Source of the DNA: Leuconostoc pseudomesenteroides KCTC 3652
GTDB lineage: Bacteria; Bacillota; Bacilli; Lactobacillales; Lactobacillaceae
Assembly (NCBI RefSeq): GCF_014634745.1
Contig: NZ_BMBP01000006.1
Span: forward strand, 38,306 to 102,305
Direction: 5' to 3'
DNA length: 64,000 bases
The position numbers were made by a program, and so were the translations under genes. The notes under the pieces are model-generated. The model did not search any database, was not told the origin of the DNA, and saw only the letters and a program-made list of their open reading frames with translations. Below, piece by piece: positions 38,890-47,649 of the stretch; the first letter of the stretch is position 1, and the number at the start of each line of letters is the position of its first letter.

Positions 38890-39666
38890 ATGGAAAGAAT
38901 TATTTCAAATCAAAATTCACGTGTCAAAGCATGGGCAAAATTATCGTCAAAAAAAGGTCGATTAGAAAATCATACTTATTTGCTTGATGGCTGGCACTTA
39001 GTCGAAGAAGCGGTTAAGGCGAACGCTAAGTTTCATGCAGTCATGGCAACATCATCACAAATGGCACTACATTTACCAGAAGTACCACATGGTGTACCCG
39101 CTTTTGAAATCAGTGAAGAAGTTGCTAAGCATATTGCTGGCACTAATACACCACAAGGGATTTTTGCAGAGATCAGTTTACCTGAAAAGACATTCGATCC
39201 CGCATACGTTCATGATGGTGCGTGGTTATTGCTTGACCAAATTCAAGATCCCGGTAACGTTGGAACATTAGTTAGAACAGCTGATGCTGCTGGCTTTAAA
39301 GGTGTTGTACTAGGTGAAGGCACTGCAGACGCTTTTGCGCCTAAAGTAGTACGAGCTATGCAAGGCTCTCAATTTCACTTAGAAGTTCTAAATGGTGATC
39401 TCAATCAATGGGTTGATGCGTTGACAAATAACGGTTTGCCAGTATATGGTTCTCAGTTGAATGAAGCAGCGCAATCATATCGTGATATTGAGCCAAGCAC
39501 ACAGTTTGGATTGATTTTAGGAAACGAAGGGCAAGGCATGTCAGATGAATTGGCAGCTAAAACAACAGCTAATTTGTATATTCCAATTCAGGGACAAGCA
39601 GAAAGCTTAAATGTCGCCATCGCTGGCGGTATTCTCATGTTCAGCTTGTCTCTAGGCAATGAATGA
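38890..39666 (+). CDS. TrmH/SpoU-family RNA 2'-O-methyltransferase
   Basis: 258 residues. N-terminal substrate-binding domain (ISNQNSRVKAWAKLSSKKGR) and C-terminal SPOUT knot with motifs LLDQIQDPGNVGTLVRTADAAGF, FGLILGNEGQGMS and IPIQGQAESLNVAIAGGILMF. It methylates ribose in rRNA or tRNA; the exact target is not known. AGAAAG lies before ATG 38890. Similar to Bacillus YsgA by layout. Confidence 0.9.
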   Translation: MERIISNQNSRVKAWAKLSSKKGRLENHTYLLDGWHLVEEAVKANAKFHAVMATSSQMALHLPEVPHGVPAFEISEEVAKHIAGTNTPQGIFAEISLPEKTFDPAYVHDGAWLLLDQIQDPGNVGTLVRTADAAGFKGVVLGEGTADAFAPKVVRAMQGSQFHLEVLNGDLNQWVDALTNNGLPVYGSQLNEAAQSYRDIEPSTQFGLILGNEGQGMSDELAAKTTANLYIPIQGQAESLNVAIAGGILMFSLSLGNE

Positions 39667-39705
39667 GCGACGGTTTCTCCAATACTAGCGATTTAGGGAT
39701 AGATT

Positions 39706-39714
39706 TGCTATAAT
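39706..39714 (+). promoter_or_regulatory. extended -10 promoter of secG
   Basis: TGCTATAAT at 39706-39714 between the methyltransferase gene and secG; no good -35 is visible. Confidence 0.55.
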
Positions 39715-39745
39715 AGAAATATCGATTTAAGTAGAGGTTATGATT

Positions 39746-39982
39746 GTGGAAAAGACACTCACCGTTGCTTTGATTGTCGTAGGCTTTATGCTTATCGTCA
39801 CAGTCATGATGCAACCTAGTAAACAACAGGACGCGTTATCAGCTTTATCTGGTGGTGCTGGCGATTTGTTCGCTGAGCGCAAGTCTCGAGGATTTGAAGC
39901 GGTTATGCGCCGTGTAACGTCTGTTCTTGGGGCGCTATGGTTCATTATTGGTTTTGCGCTGATGTACGTCTCAGCTCATTAA
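39746..39982 (+). CDS. secG: preprotein translocase subunit SecG
   Basis: 78 residues with two hydrophobic helices (about 5-25 and 56-76) joined by a loop rich in Ser and Gly (ALSALSGGAGDLFAE), the standard SecG layout. An ATG at 39740 is only 2 nt after GAGG (39734-39737), whereas GTG 39746 is 8 nt away and gives the usual short N-terminus; GTG is preferred. Followed by a strong terminator and then rnr-smpB, a common Firmicutes order. Confidence 0.92.
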   Translation: MEKTLTVALIVVGFMLIVTVMMQPSKQQDALSALSGGAGDLFAERKSRGFEAVMRRVTSVLGALWFIIGFALMYVSAH

Positions 39983-39993
39983 AAAACGAATTG

Positions 39994-40029
39994 GTCAGTT
40001 TACGCTTTTTTCGTAGACTGACTTTTTTT
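39994..40029 (+). terminator. Rho-independent terminator after secG
   Basis: GTCAGTTTACG (39994-40004) pairs with CGTAGACTGAC (40012-40022), one G-T wobble, then seven Ts. Confidence 0.88.
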
Positions 40030-40082
40030 GTAGCAAACGTTGCGTTATTAAAAAGAAAATACTTAATTTAAAAGGAAAACAC

Positions 40083-42407
40083 ATGCATTTAGAAGAATTA
40101 AAAGCACAGCTGAATGGCTTTTTAAAGGCCAATTCATCACAGTCCTTTTCAGCTCAAAATCTAGCTGATGGTCTACGTATGAATGATAGTGCTGGTTATA
40201 AACAAGTGGTTAATGCGCTGAACGCGCTTGTCCGAAGTGGCGATGCACTTGATCGTGAACAACAATATCAGTATAACCCGAATGCGGGCTACACGTTTGG
40301 TGAGTACCGTGCTAATGACAAAGGTTTTGGCTTTGTCAAGTATGATGATGAATTACCAGACTTTTTTATCAATCCCGAAAACACATTGCAAGCAATGCAA
40401 GGTGACCGTGTTCGAGTTGAAACGATTAAACCTTCGCCTTCTCCAGATCGCGGTCCTGAAGGTAAAGTAGTTGAAATATTAGAGCATGCTTACGAGAGAA
40501 TTGTGGGTACTTTTTCGCTTGGCTCTGATGCCAAGGACATGATTGGGGAACTTACCATTAGCGATAAAAAAGCGATGAGTTTCAAAGTCTTGGTTAATGG
40601 GGAAGGCTTGAAGCCAAATGATGGTCAGGTTGTTGTGGCTGAAGTTGTACGTTTTCCCGACCAAATTCACCCCAAAGAGCTCGTAGCAACCGTCACTGAA
40701 ACGCTTGGTTACAAAGATGAACCAGGAATGGATATTTTGCAGATTGTTTACAGCAAAAAAGTTCCCAATGAGTTTCCTGCTGATGTGCTAGCGGATGCTG
40801 GTAAAATACCAACAGATGTACCAGAATCTGAATGGGCTGGTCGTGAGGATATCACCGAGCAAACATTGGTGACCATTGATGGTGCGGATACCAAAGATAT
40901 TGATGATGCGGTTGTTGCTTGGAAGTTAGACAATGGTAATTACCATTTAGGTGTTCATATTGCTGACGTTTCCCATTACGTGACGGAAGGCTCGAGCATT
41001 GATCGCGAAGCATATAATCGTGGTACATCAGTGTATTTGACGGATCGTGTCATTCCAATGTTGCCACGTAATATTTCTAATGGTATTGCTTCACTTAATC
41101 CCAATGTTGTTCGTTTGGCCATGTCAGCTGAAATGGAAATTAATCCACAAGGTAAAGTTGTCAAACATCGGTTACATACTTCGGTTATGAAGTCACATGC
41201 TCGTATGACTTATGATGCAGTGAATAAAATTCTCGAAGGGGACGTTTTTGTTCAAGAAGAGTATGCAAACTTAGTACCTATGTTCAAAGTGATGGGGGAG
41301 TTGCATGATATTTTGTACAATATGCGTAAGCAGCGTGGTGCGATTGAGTTTGACGCACCAGAGGCGCAAATCATTGTTGACGACGAGGGTAAAGCCGTCG
41401 ATATTAAGCTGCGCGAACGTGGCACAGCTGAGCGTATGATTGAATCCTTTATGTTGGCAGCTAACGAAACTGTTGCTGAGCATTTTGACAAATTAGAAGT
41501 ACCATTTTTATATCGTATTCATGAAACACCAGACGCAGAACGTGCCAAATCATTTTTTGAATTTTCAAAAGCTTTAGGACATCCAGTGATTGGAGATCCA
41601 AATAAAGTGACACCAATTATGCTGCAAAAACTAATGAATGATGTTGCCGGTGACCCTGCTGAACAAATGATTTCGACAATGATGTTGCGTGCGATGAAGC
41701 AAGCTAAATATTCACCGGATCCAGTTGGGCACTTTGGTTTGGGCGCTGATTTTTATACACACTTCACTTCACCGATCCGACGCTATCCCGATTTAACTGT
41801 GCATCGGTTGATTAAATGGTACACTCAAAACGGTTATGGTGTATCAGCACAAGAAAAGTATGCCAGCCATCTTGGCCAAATCGGTGAAGATACTAGTACT
41901 CGTGAGCGTCGCGCCATTGATACAGAACGTGATGTTGATGCACTCAAAAAAGCTGAATATATGCTTGATAAGATAGGACTAGAGTTTGACGGTGTTGTCA
42001 ATTCAGCTCTGAAATTTGGTCTGTTTATTAGTCTAGAAAATACTGTTGAAGGACTGGTGCATATATCAAATCTGACAGATGATCATTATGAGTACGATGA
42101 GTCACACGCAGCACTGATTGGGCGATCCAAACACCATATTTTCCAGATTGGTCAAAAGGTTCGTGTCAAAGTGATTCGAGTTAATAAGGATGAGCGTACA
42201 GTTGACTTTATGTTGGTCAATCCGCAAGATGCACCAACCACTACTATCCGCGTTGCTTCTCAATCGCATGGCAAATTTGGAAAAGGACGTAACCGCGATG
42301 AACGTCGTAAAAATGAACGTCGCGGCAAGTCAGAAGGTCCAAAAACTAAGCGAGGACCATTGGACAGCAAACAAGGGCACAAACGAGATAGTAAACGTAA
42401 TTTCTAA
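40083..42407 (+). CDS. rnr: ribonuclease R
   Basis: 774 residues. N-terminal winged helix, cold-shock domains, RNB catalytic domain with VTIDGADTKDIDDAV (metal-binding Asp cluster near residue 265) and LYRIHETPD, C-terminal S1 domain (EFDGVVNSALKFGLFISLENTVEG) and a basic tail. A processive 3'-5' exoribonuclease that degrades structured RNA and takes part in trans-translation together with SmpB, encoded next. AAAGGAAAACAC precedes ATG 40083. Confidence 0.96.
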   Translation: MHLEELKAQLNGFLKANSSQSFSAQNLADGLRMNDSAGYKQVVNALNALVRSGDALDREQQYQYNPNAGYTFGEYRANDKGFGFVKYDDELPDFFINPENTLQAMQGDRVRVETIKPSPSPDRGPEGKVVEILEHAYERIVGTFSLGSDAKDMIGELTISDKKAMSFKVLVNGEGLKPNDGQVVVAEVVRFPDQIHPKELVATVTETLGYKDEPGMDILQIVYSKKVPNEFPADVLADAGKIPTDVPESEWAGREDITEQTLVTIDGADTKDIDDAVVAWKLDNGNYHLGVHIADVSHYVTEGSSIDREAYNRGTSVYLTDRVIPMLPRNISNGIASLNPNVVRLAMSAEMEINPQGKVVKHRLHTSVMKSHARMTYDAVNKILEGDVFVQEEYANLVPMFKVMGELHDILYNMRKQRGAIEFDAPEAQIIVDDEGKAVDIKLRERGTAERMIESFMLAANETVAEHFDKLEVPFLYRIHETPDAERAKSFFEFSKALGHPVIGDPNKVTPIMLQKLMNDVAGDPAEQMISTMMLRAMKQAKYSPDPVGHFGLGADFYTHFTSPIRRYPDLTVHRLIKWYTQNGYGVSAQEKYASHLGQIGEDTSTRERRAIDTERDVDALKKAEYMLDKIGLEFDGVVNSALKFGLFISLENTVEGLVHISNLTDDHYEYDESHAALIGRSKHHIFQIGQKVRVKVIRVNKDERTVDFMLVNPQDAPTTTIRVASQSHGKFGKGRNRDERRKNERRGKSEGPKTKRGPLDSKQGHKRDSKRNF

Positions 42408-42418
42408 GGTGGTTTTGA

Positions 42419-42880
42419 ATGGCAAAGAAAAAACAGAATGAACAATATCTTGCTCAAAATCGAAAAGCTAGGTTTAATTATGCAATTTCAGAAACCTTTG
42501 AGGCGGGTATTTCGCTGACGGGGACAGAAATCAAGTCAGTGCGCGCCTCACAAATTACAATTAGTGACGGATTCGTTACCATACATGATGGGAATGCGCT
42601 GTTAACGAATGTCAATATTGCTTCTTATGCGCAGGGTAATCAATTTAATGTTGATCCTTTACGTACTCGGCAACTTTTACTTCACAAGCGAGAAATCCTC
42701 ACGTTAGCAAAAGCTGCACAAGAACAGGGTGTGACAATTGTACCGCTCAAAGTGTATCTGAAACATGGCTTTGCCAAAGTATTGATTGGCATTGGTCGTG
42801 GCAAAAAGAAGTACGATAAACGTACTGATATAAAAAAACGTGATCAAGAAAGAGAACTAGCACGGCGATTTAAAAATTAA
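42419..42880 (+). CDS. smpB: SsrA-binding protein SmpB
   Basis: 153 residues. Conserved start of type [23 protein letters not shown] and [10 protein letters not shown], and the basic C-terminal tail [26 protein letters not shown] which enters the mRNA channel. Brings tmRNA to stalled ribosomes. AAGGTGG lies 6 nt before ATG 42419, right after the rnr stop. The tmRNA gene itself is not in the window. Confidence 0.97.
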   Translation: MAKKKQNEQYLAQNRKARFNYAISETFEAGISLTGTEIKSVRASQITISDGFVTIHDGNALLTNVNIASYAQGNQFNVDPLRTRQLLLHKREILTLAKAAQEQGVTIVPLKVYLKHGFAKVLIGIGRGKKKYDKRTDIKKRDQERELARRFKN

Positions 42881-42922
42881 ATTTGATCCGTAACAATAAC
42901 CGTTTAGCCACTATCCTCACTA

Positions 42923-42951
42923 TTGACCGGAACTCTAATAATCGCTATACT
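42923..42951 (+). promoter_or_regulatory. promoter of rny
   Basis: TTGACC (42923-42928), 17-nt spacer, TATACT (42946-42951). Confidence 0.8.
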
Positions 42952-42998
42952 TAATGTATGTGAAAATAGAGTTTCACAAGCTGAAAGGAAATGCTAAC

Positions 42999-44555
42999 AT
43001 GATAGTTACAATCATTTCAGCGCTCTTCGCAATTGTGATTGGTTATGGCATTGGCTACTATATGCGTAAATCTCAAGATGCACGCCAAGTAGCTTCTACT
43101 AAACAAATTGCAGCTAACATTCTTGAACAAGCAAATAAAGAAGCTAAAAGTTTAAAACGTGCAGCTGAAGTTGATGCCAAAGATTTGGCACAGACTTATC
43201 GTAACAAGGTCGATGATGCATTCAAAGACCGGCAAACGCAGTTGCAACAACAAGAACAAAGGCTTGAAGACCGTATCAGTAACCTCGATAAAAAAGATGC
43301 GGCCCTCAATCAACGTGATGCTTCTCTGATTCAAAAAGAAAATCAGGTCCAGACACGTTTGGACGATGCAGAAAAGAAACACACGGTTGCCCAGAATTTG
43401 ATGGTATCACAACAGGAAAAGTTGGAAGAAATCGGTCAACTTTCTCCAGACGATGCTAAAGAACAAATTTTAAGTAAAACAAAGACAACGCTCGTTCGCC
43501 AGCGTGCTGCCCTAATTAAGGAAGCACAGGACGACGCAACGAGCGAAGCTGAAAAACGAGCACGTAATATCGTCGTGCAAGCGATTCAGCGGTCGGCAGC
43601 AGACTCGGTGGCTGATGTTACTGTATCTGTTGTGAACTTACCAAGTGAAGATATGAAAGGTCGAATCATTGGGCGTGAAGGCCGCAATATTCGAACACTT
43701 GAGTCTTTGACTGGTATTGATTTGATCATTGATGATACACCTGAGTCGGTTGTCTTGAGTGGCTTTGACCCTGTTCGTCGAGAAATTGCCAAAATGGCCC
43801 TTGACGCATTAGTGGCAGACGGTCGAATCAATCCGTCTCGTATTGAAGAGATGGTTGAAAAATCAAGACGCCAAATGGATGAAACCATTCGTGAAAAAGG
43901 TGAACAGACTGTATTTGAATTGGGTCTACGCGGTATTCACCCTGATTTGATCAAAATGATTGGACGTATGAATTATCGAACTTCATACGGACAAAATGTG
44001 CTCCAACATTCAATCGAGGTCGCAAAACTTGCGGGAATGATGGCAGCAGAGCTTAAAATGGATGTCGCGCTTGCGAAGCGCGCTGGTTTATTACACGATA
44101 TTGGAAAAGCAGTTGATGCTGAAGTTGAAGGATCACATGTTGAGTTAGGCGTTCGATTGGCTGAAAAGTTTGAAGAAAAGCCGATTGTTATCAATGCAAT
44201 AGCTTCTCATCATGGTGACGTTGAGTCGATTTCTCCAATTTCAGATTTGGTTGCTGCAGCTGATGGCATTAGTGCAGCTCGACCTGGGGCTCGTAGTGAG
44301 TCACTAGAAAATTATGTACAGCGTTTAAAGGATTTGGAAGCTATTGCTAACAATTATCCTGGCGTGCATACTGCTTATGCGATTCAAGCAGGACGAGAAA
44401 TTCGCGTCATTGTTGAACCTACCAGAGTCAATGATTTGCAGGCCACAGTATTGGCACATGATATTAAATCTACTGTTGAAGAAAAGTTGGACTATCCTGG
44501 TCACGTTAAGATTACGATTATTCGTGAAACGCGTGCTGTGGATTATGCCCACTGA
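42999..44555 (+). CDS. rny: ribonuclease Y
   Basis: 518 residues. N-terminal membrane helix ([21 protein letters not shown]), a long coiled coil (about 30-200), a KH domain ([28 protein letters not shown]) and an HD domain ([10 protein letters not shown]). Endoribonuclease that starts mRNA decay in Firmicutes. AAAGGAAA lies 7 nt before ATG 42999; an upstream in-frame ATG at 42957 overlaps the promoter region. A short strong terminator follows. Confidence 0.96.
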   Translation: MIVTIISALFAIVIGYGIGYYMRKSQDARQVASTKQIAANILEQANKEAKSLKRAAEVDAKDLAQTYRNKVDDAFKDRQTQLQQQEQRLEDRISNLDKKDAALNQRDASLIQKENQVQTRLDDAEKKHTVAQNLMVSQQEKLEEIGQLSPDDAKEQILSKTKTTLVRQRAALIKEAQDDATSEAEKRARNIVVQAIQRSAADSVADVTVSVVNLPSEDMKGRIIGREGRNIRTLESLTGIDLIIDDTPESVVLSGFDPVRREIAKMALDALVADGRINPSRIEEMVEKSRRQMDETIREKGEQTVFELGLRGIHPDLIKMIGRMNYRTSYGQNVLQHSIEVAKLAGMMAAELKMDVALAKRAGLLHDIGKAVDAEVEGSHVELGVRLAEKFEEKPIVINAIASHHGDVESISPISDLVAAADGISAARPGARSESLENYVQRLKDLEAIANNYPGVHTAYAIQAGREIRVIVEPTRVNDLQATVLAHDIKSTVEEKLDYPGHVKITIIRETRAVDYAH

Positions 44556-44590
44556 TATAACAAATTGAAGTGTAAGATCAAGTTTAAAAA

Positions 44591-44624
44591 AAGTCGTTCA
44601 TTGAACGATTTTTTTTGTTATAAT
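44591..44624 (+). terminator. terminator fused to the promoter of the DUF948 operon
   Basis: TCGTTC (44594-44599) and GAACGA (44603-44608), eight Ts, then extended -10 TGTTATAAT (44616-44624). A 14/16 cre-like sequence (TTGAAAACGTTTTATT, 44633-44648) follows just after the expected start point. Confidence 0.75.
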
Positions 44625-44702
44625 TAACCTAATTGAAAACGTTTTATTTTTCATAAAAGTTTAACAAAACGTGATTCTAGTAGCATCAACAAGGAGGAGT
44701 AT

Positions 44703-45104
44703 ATGGAACCTGGACAACTTGCTTTACTGATTTTCGCCGTTGCATTTTTAATTTTGGTGATTTTTATCGGTATTTTCCTAATGCGTTTAACACGCTCTCT
44801 AGGTGTTATTACGCTGGACGTCGATACAATTGCAAGATCAAGTAATGAAATACTCGGTAATGCTAACACATTGTTGAACGATGTGAACGGCAAGGTTAAA
44901 AAACTTGACCCGACTGTTCAAGCGATGGCTGATCTGTCGGAAACGGTATCACATCTCAATAGTTCGGTGCAAAATGTTACGAACCGATTCTCTAGTGCAA
45001 AAGCTACGGCGAGTGCTGGAGCTGGTGGTGTGGCGGCTGTGGTTGCAAAAAAAGCAACGTCAGCTGCAATGAACAAATTCAAATCAAAAAAGACGGAGGT
45101 CTAA
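44703..45104 (+). CDS. DUF948 domain-containing membrane protein
   Basis: 133 residues. N-terminal helix (LALLIFAVAFLILVIFIGIFLM), then a predicted amphipathic coiled coil in which hydrophobic residues recur (DVDTIARSSNEILGNANTLL), and a basic end. DUF948 proteins, with their YtxH partners, are envelope-associated in Firmicutes and often belong to general stress operons. AAGGAGGAG precedes ATG 44703. The YtxH gene follows after 3 nt. Confidence 0.88.
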   Translation: MEPGQLALLIFAVAFLILVIFIGIFLMRLTRSLGVITLDVDTIARSSNEILGNANTLLNDVNGKVKKLDPTVQAMADLSETVSHLNSSVQNVTNRFSSAKATASAGAGGVAAVVAKKATSAAMNKFKSKKTEV

Positions 45105-45107
45105 CAC

Positions 45108-45668
45108 ATGTCAAAAGCAAAAGGTTTATTTTTTGGAATTTTAGCTGGGGCGGCAGCGGTTGTTGCATTCAAAGCTTTACCTAAAACTAAGCAGGATCAG
45201 CTCACTGAAAAAGCACAAGAAACAGGTGTTCTATTGCGTGACAAAGCCTATGATGCTGCTTATGCTGCTGCGGATTTAGCGGGAGACGTCACTGAAAAAG
45301 CTAAAGCTAAAGCCACAGAACTAAAGTCACAAAGCCAAGAAAAATATGGTGATCAGTTAGATTCAGCTTCTGGTAAGCTCAAGGAAATTACCGATCAAGC
45401 AGCACCGTACGTTGATAAGGCGAAAGACTTTGTATCGCCTTATGTTGCCAAAACACAGGATGCAATTGCCGATTTACGTGACAAGTTTGCCAGTGAGGAT
45501 ATCGAATTAACGCAGGATGATGTTGATCTGGAATCTGCACTAGATGATTTGGCTGATGAGGAAAAATCAGATGAGACAGTTGCAGCAGAGTCTACTGCTG
45601 ATGTAGAAGAAGTTTCTGCTGAAAAAGCTGTTGACGAATTAACAGATGATAAGCCAAAAGCAAACTAA
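45108..45668 (+). CDS. YtxH domain-containing protein
   Basis: 186 residues. N-terminal glycine-rich helix KGLFFGILAGAAAVVAFKALPKTK typical of YtxH, then a long helical region rich in Lys, Ala and Glu, and a strongly acidic C-terminal third (from about residue 128). Likely membrane-anchored and partner of the preceding DUF948 protein; its biochemical role is unknown. Terminator shared with the convergent rnhC gene. Confidence 0.85.
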   Translation: MSKAKGLFFGILAGAAAVVAFKALPKTKQDQLTEKAQETGVLLRDKAYDAAYAAADLAGDVTEKAKAKATELKSQSQEKYGDQLDSASGKLKEITDQAAPYVDKAKDFVSPYVAKTQDAIADLRDKFASEDIELTQDDVDLESALDDLADEEKSDETVAAESTADVEEVSAEKAVDELTDDKPKAN

Positions 45669-45672
45669 TTTA

Positions 45673-45715
45673 AAAAGCTGAACACTTTATACAAGATGTT
45701 CAGCTTTTTTTGTGT
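45673..45715. terminator. bidirectional terminator between the YtxH gene and rnhC
   Basis: AAAAGCTGAACA (45673-45684) and TGTTCAGCTTTT (45697-45708), 12 perfect pairs with T tracts in both directions. It ends inside the last codons of rnhC. Confidence 0.87.
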
Positions 45716-46592
45716 TGGCGAAATGTAATTTGGCAAATTGACTAAGGTCTTTGCCGTTGCGTAGTAGTTGAGCGGCAACTTCGTCAACCGCGTGACCAGC
45801 GCCAATAGGCAGTGCCACACCGGCGTCTTTGCTGAGTTGTTTGAGTGTGTTCAGCTCTACGACTCTAGCTAGAATTGAAGCTGCGGCAACGCTTAGGTGG
45901 TATTGCTCGCCTTTCGTCGTGAAATAAACATTTTCTGAAATAATACGCGGTTGGTGTGATCTACTAAGATAACGATAGTAGGTATCGCGTTGTGCAAATT
46001 GATCGATTAAAATTGCTCGTGGTTTTGCCGGTGCAATTTTGTCAAGCACTTTTGCCAACGCAAAATTGTGCGAAATTGCTTTTAGTTGATTGACATTATT
46101 ATTTGGTTGCAGTTGATTGTACTTTTCTGGCATCAAATTAACGACATGATGTGGTAGACGTGCAATTATTTCTGGTGCAATGGCTCTCATTTTTTGATCG
46201 GTTAACGTTTTTGAATCCGCAATACCTAATTGACGTACCCAGTCAAGATCGTCCTCACTGACAAAAACTGCAGCAGTTGTTAGTGGACCAAAATACGCAC
46301 CGGCACCAACTTCGTCAGATCCTAATACAGACCAATTTTTAAAATCAATTGGTATACTGTCTGAATTGTGATTTGCTTTACTTGCAGGTGTCAGAGTTTG
46401 CCATTTAGCTGCTTCAAGACTATGTCCTTTACCTTGAAACATAACTTTGCCCGATTGGTAGCCAGTAATGTGTGCGGTTGGGGTGCGGGCTGAAAAAATA
46501 GCACCATTGGGAATCACATTACCGCTATACTTGGCATAGTATTGCGCCATCTTTTGTAATTGTCCGGAAGTAACTTGAATAACTGTTTGCAT
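45687..46592 (-). CDS. rnhC: ribonuclease HIII
   Basis: 301 residues. N-terminal TBP-like substrate-binding domain ([39 protein letters not shown]) and RNase H domain with [14 protein letters not shown] (catalytic DE), [10 protein letters not shown] and [10 protein letters not shown]. Removes RNA from RNA-DNA hybrids. The family N-terminus aligns with ATG 46592 (MQTVIQV). This start has no Shine-Dalgarno and lies 7 nt after a -10, so the mRNA may be leaderless. An earlier ATG at 46634 would add 14 unusual residues. Confidence 0.92.
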   Translation of the reverse strand: MQTVIQVTSGQLQKMAQYYAKYSGNVIPNGAIFSARTPTAHITGYQSGKVMFQGKGHSLEAAKWQTLTPASKANHNSDSIPIDFKNWSVLGSDEVGAGAYFGPLTTAAVFVSEDDLDWVRQLGIADSKTLTDQKMRAIAPEIIARLPHHVVNLMPEKYNQLQPNNNVNQLKAISHNFALAKVLDKIAPAKPRAILIDQFAQRDTYYRYLSRSHQPRIISENVYFTTKGEQYHLSVAAASILARVVELNTLKQLSKDAGVALPIGAGHAVDEVAAQLLRNGKDLSQFAKLHFANTKKAEHLV

Positions 46593-46599
46593 ATTAGCA

Positions 46600-46628
46600 A
46601 GTATAGCAGTTTTTGAGGGTGAGGTCGA
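46600..46628 (-). promoter_or_regulatory. rnhC promoter, positioned for a leaderless mRNA
   Basis: Read on the minus strand: TCGACC (46628-46623), 17-nt spacer, extended -10 TGC-TATACT (-10 at 46605-46600). The predicted start point coincides with the A of ATG 46592. Confidence 0.65.
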
Positions 46629-46690
46629 TAACATGTGTTGCCGATTAGCCCGTCTAAGCGTCGTGACGAAGTCGAGACTTAAAAAACATG

Positions 46691-46719
46691 TTGACGAGAG
46701 GCTTTTTTTTCGGTATACT
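46691..46719 (+). promoter_or_regulatory. tRNA-Glu promoter
   Basis: TTGACG (46691-46696), 17-nt spacer containing a T8 run, TATACT (46714-46719), 14 nt before the tRNA. Confidence 0.82.
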
Positions 46720-46732
46720 TAATATTTGTTAT

Positions 46733-46804
46733 GGCGCTATGGTCAAGTGGTTAAGACGTCGGCTTCTCAGGCCGAAATCGAGGGTTCGACTCCCTCTAGC
46801 GCTA
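46733..46804 (+). tRNA. tRNA-Glu (anticodon CTC)
   Basis: Acceptor GGCGCTA/TAGCGCT (with a G1-U72 wobble), D arm GTC/GAC with loop AAGTGGTTAA, anticodon stem TCGGC/GCCGA with loop TTCTCAG (anticodon CTC, reads GAG), T arm GAGGG TTCGACT CCCTC, discriminator A. The body matches bacterial tRNA-Glu. CCA is not encoded. Own promoter and terminator. Confidence 0.93.
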
Positions 46805-46811
46805 TTCTAGC

Positions 46812-46845
46812 CGTTCTATCAAAATTCTTGATAGAACGTTTTTTT
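46812..46845 (+). terminator. terminator after tRNA-Glu
   Basis: CGTTCTATCAA (46812-46822), AATTC loop, TTGATAGAACG (46828-46838), seven Ts. Confidence 0.9.
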
Positions 46846-46918
46846 GTTATCATAATGTTATTTTTCACGCTGATAATGACTATAAAACACTAAAAATAGA
46901 TAAATAAATGAAAATATA

Positions 46919-46961
46919 TGTTATAATTATGGTGTAATAAATTAATTGTAAACGCTACCAT
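46919..46961 (+). promoter_or_regulatory. extended -10 promoter and cre site of the WxL-type cluster
   Basis: TGTTATAAT (46919-46927) is an extended -10 without a clear -35. The cre TTGTAAACGCTACCAT (46946-46961) matches 15 of 16 consensus positions. It lies about 12 nt after the expected start point, a position for CcpA repression. Confidence 0.75.
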
Positions 46962-47010
46962 ATTCAAACCAAAATATGAACTAGATGGGTGGCGATGACG
47001 GGAGAAAGCT

Positions 47011-47565
47011 ATGACAAAAAACACTCAAAAAATAACAGCAATCATTGTTTCTGTTGCACTTACTGGTGCGTTTGCCATTAGTGCACCACTTATCGCTAAC
47101 GCAGCTGTGAATGATACGGTAAATGGAACTACAAGCCTAACGCTAACTGGGGATACTACCGCGCTGACATTAGATAGTGTGCCAAGTTTTGCATGGGGTT
47201 CAATGACAACAACAGCTGCACAAACACAACAAAACATTACAGGAACTGGTGATCTCCAAGTGACTGATGGGCGTGGTGGATCAACTGGCTACACTGTGAC
47301 TGCTGTAGCTTCTAATATGACTAGTGGCGATGACACATTACCTGTCACTGCTATGTCAATTGATACGACGGCGTCATCTCCGTTGACAGGAGCGACAGGC
47401 GCAAATATCCTAACATCTAACACAGTTCTCTCAGGTGGCGTTGATTCTAACGGTACCCTAGCTACAACCGCTTCAACAGGCCATATAACAGTCGGTAATG
47501 CTGCCAAGACTGGTACTTATTCAGGTACAATCACATACACTATAAACGATGGTGGCCTTGAGTAA
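47011..47565 (+). CDS. secreted WxL-like surface protein (motif variant)
   Basis: 184 residues: signal peptide (to about residue 32, ISAPLIANAA), then one domain with the WxL order: LTLDSVPSFAWGS, LQVTDGRGGSTGYTVTAVASNM, and the end YSGTITYTINDGGLE. In classic WxL domains the two motifs are W-x-L; here both Trp positions are Tyr (YTV and YTI). WxL domains bind peptidoglycan without a sortase anchor. GGGAG lies before ATG 47011. First gene of a three-gene surface cluster with a DUF916 protein and a large partner; cre-controlled by sequence. Confidence 0.8.
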   Translation: MTKNTQKITAIIVSVALTGAFAISAPLIANAAVNDTVNGTTSLTLTGDTTALTLDSVPSFAWGSMTTTAAQTQQNITGTGDLQVTDGRGGSTGYTVTAVASNMTSGDDTLPVTAMSIDTTASSPLTGATGANILTSNTVLSGGVDSNGTLATTASTGHITVGNAAKTGTYSGTITYTINDGGLE

Positions 47566-47649
47566 TTGTGCTGTTAAATGCTAAATAAATGACGCAAAAG
47601 CAGGCCAACCATGACCTGCTTTTCGTTTCATAAACGCAAGAGGTCTTAC

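Noticed and set aside
44633..44648. cre site before the DUF948 gene
   Set aside because: Two mismatches at important positions (14/16); listed only as a remark in the promoter entry, not claimed as a site.
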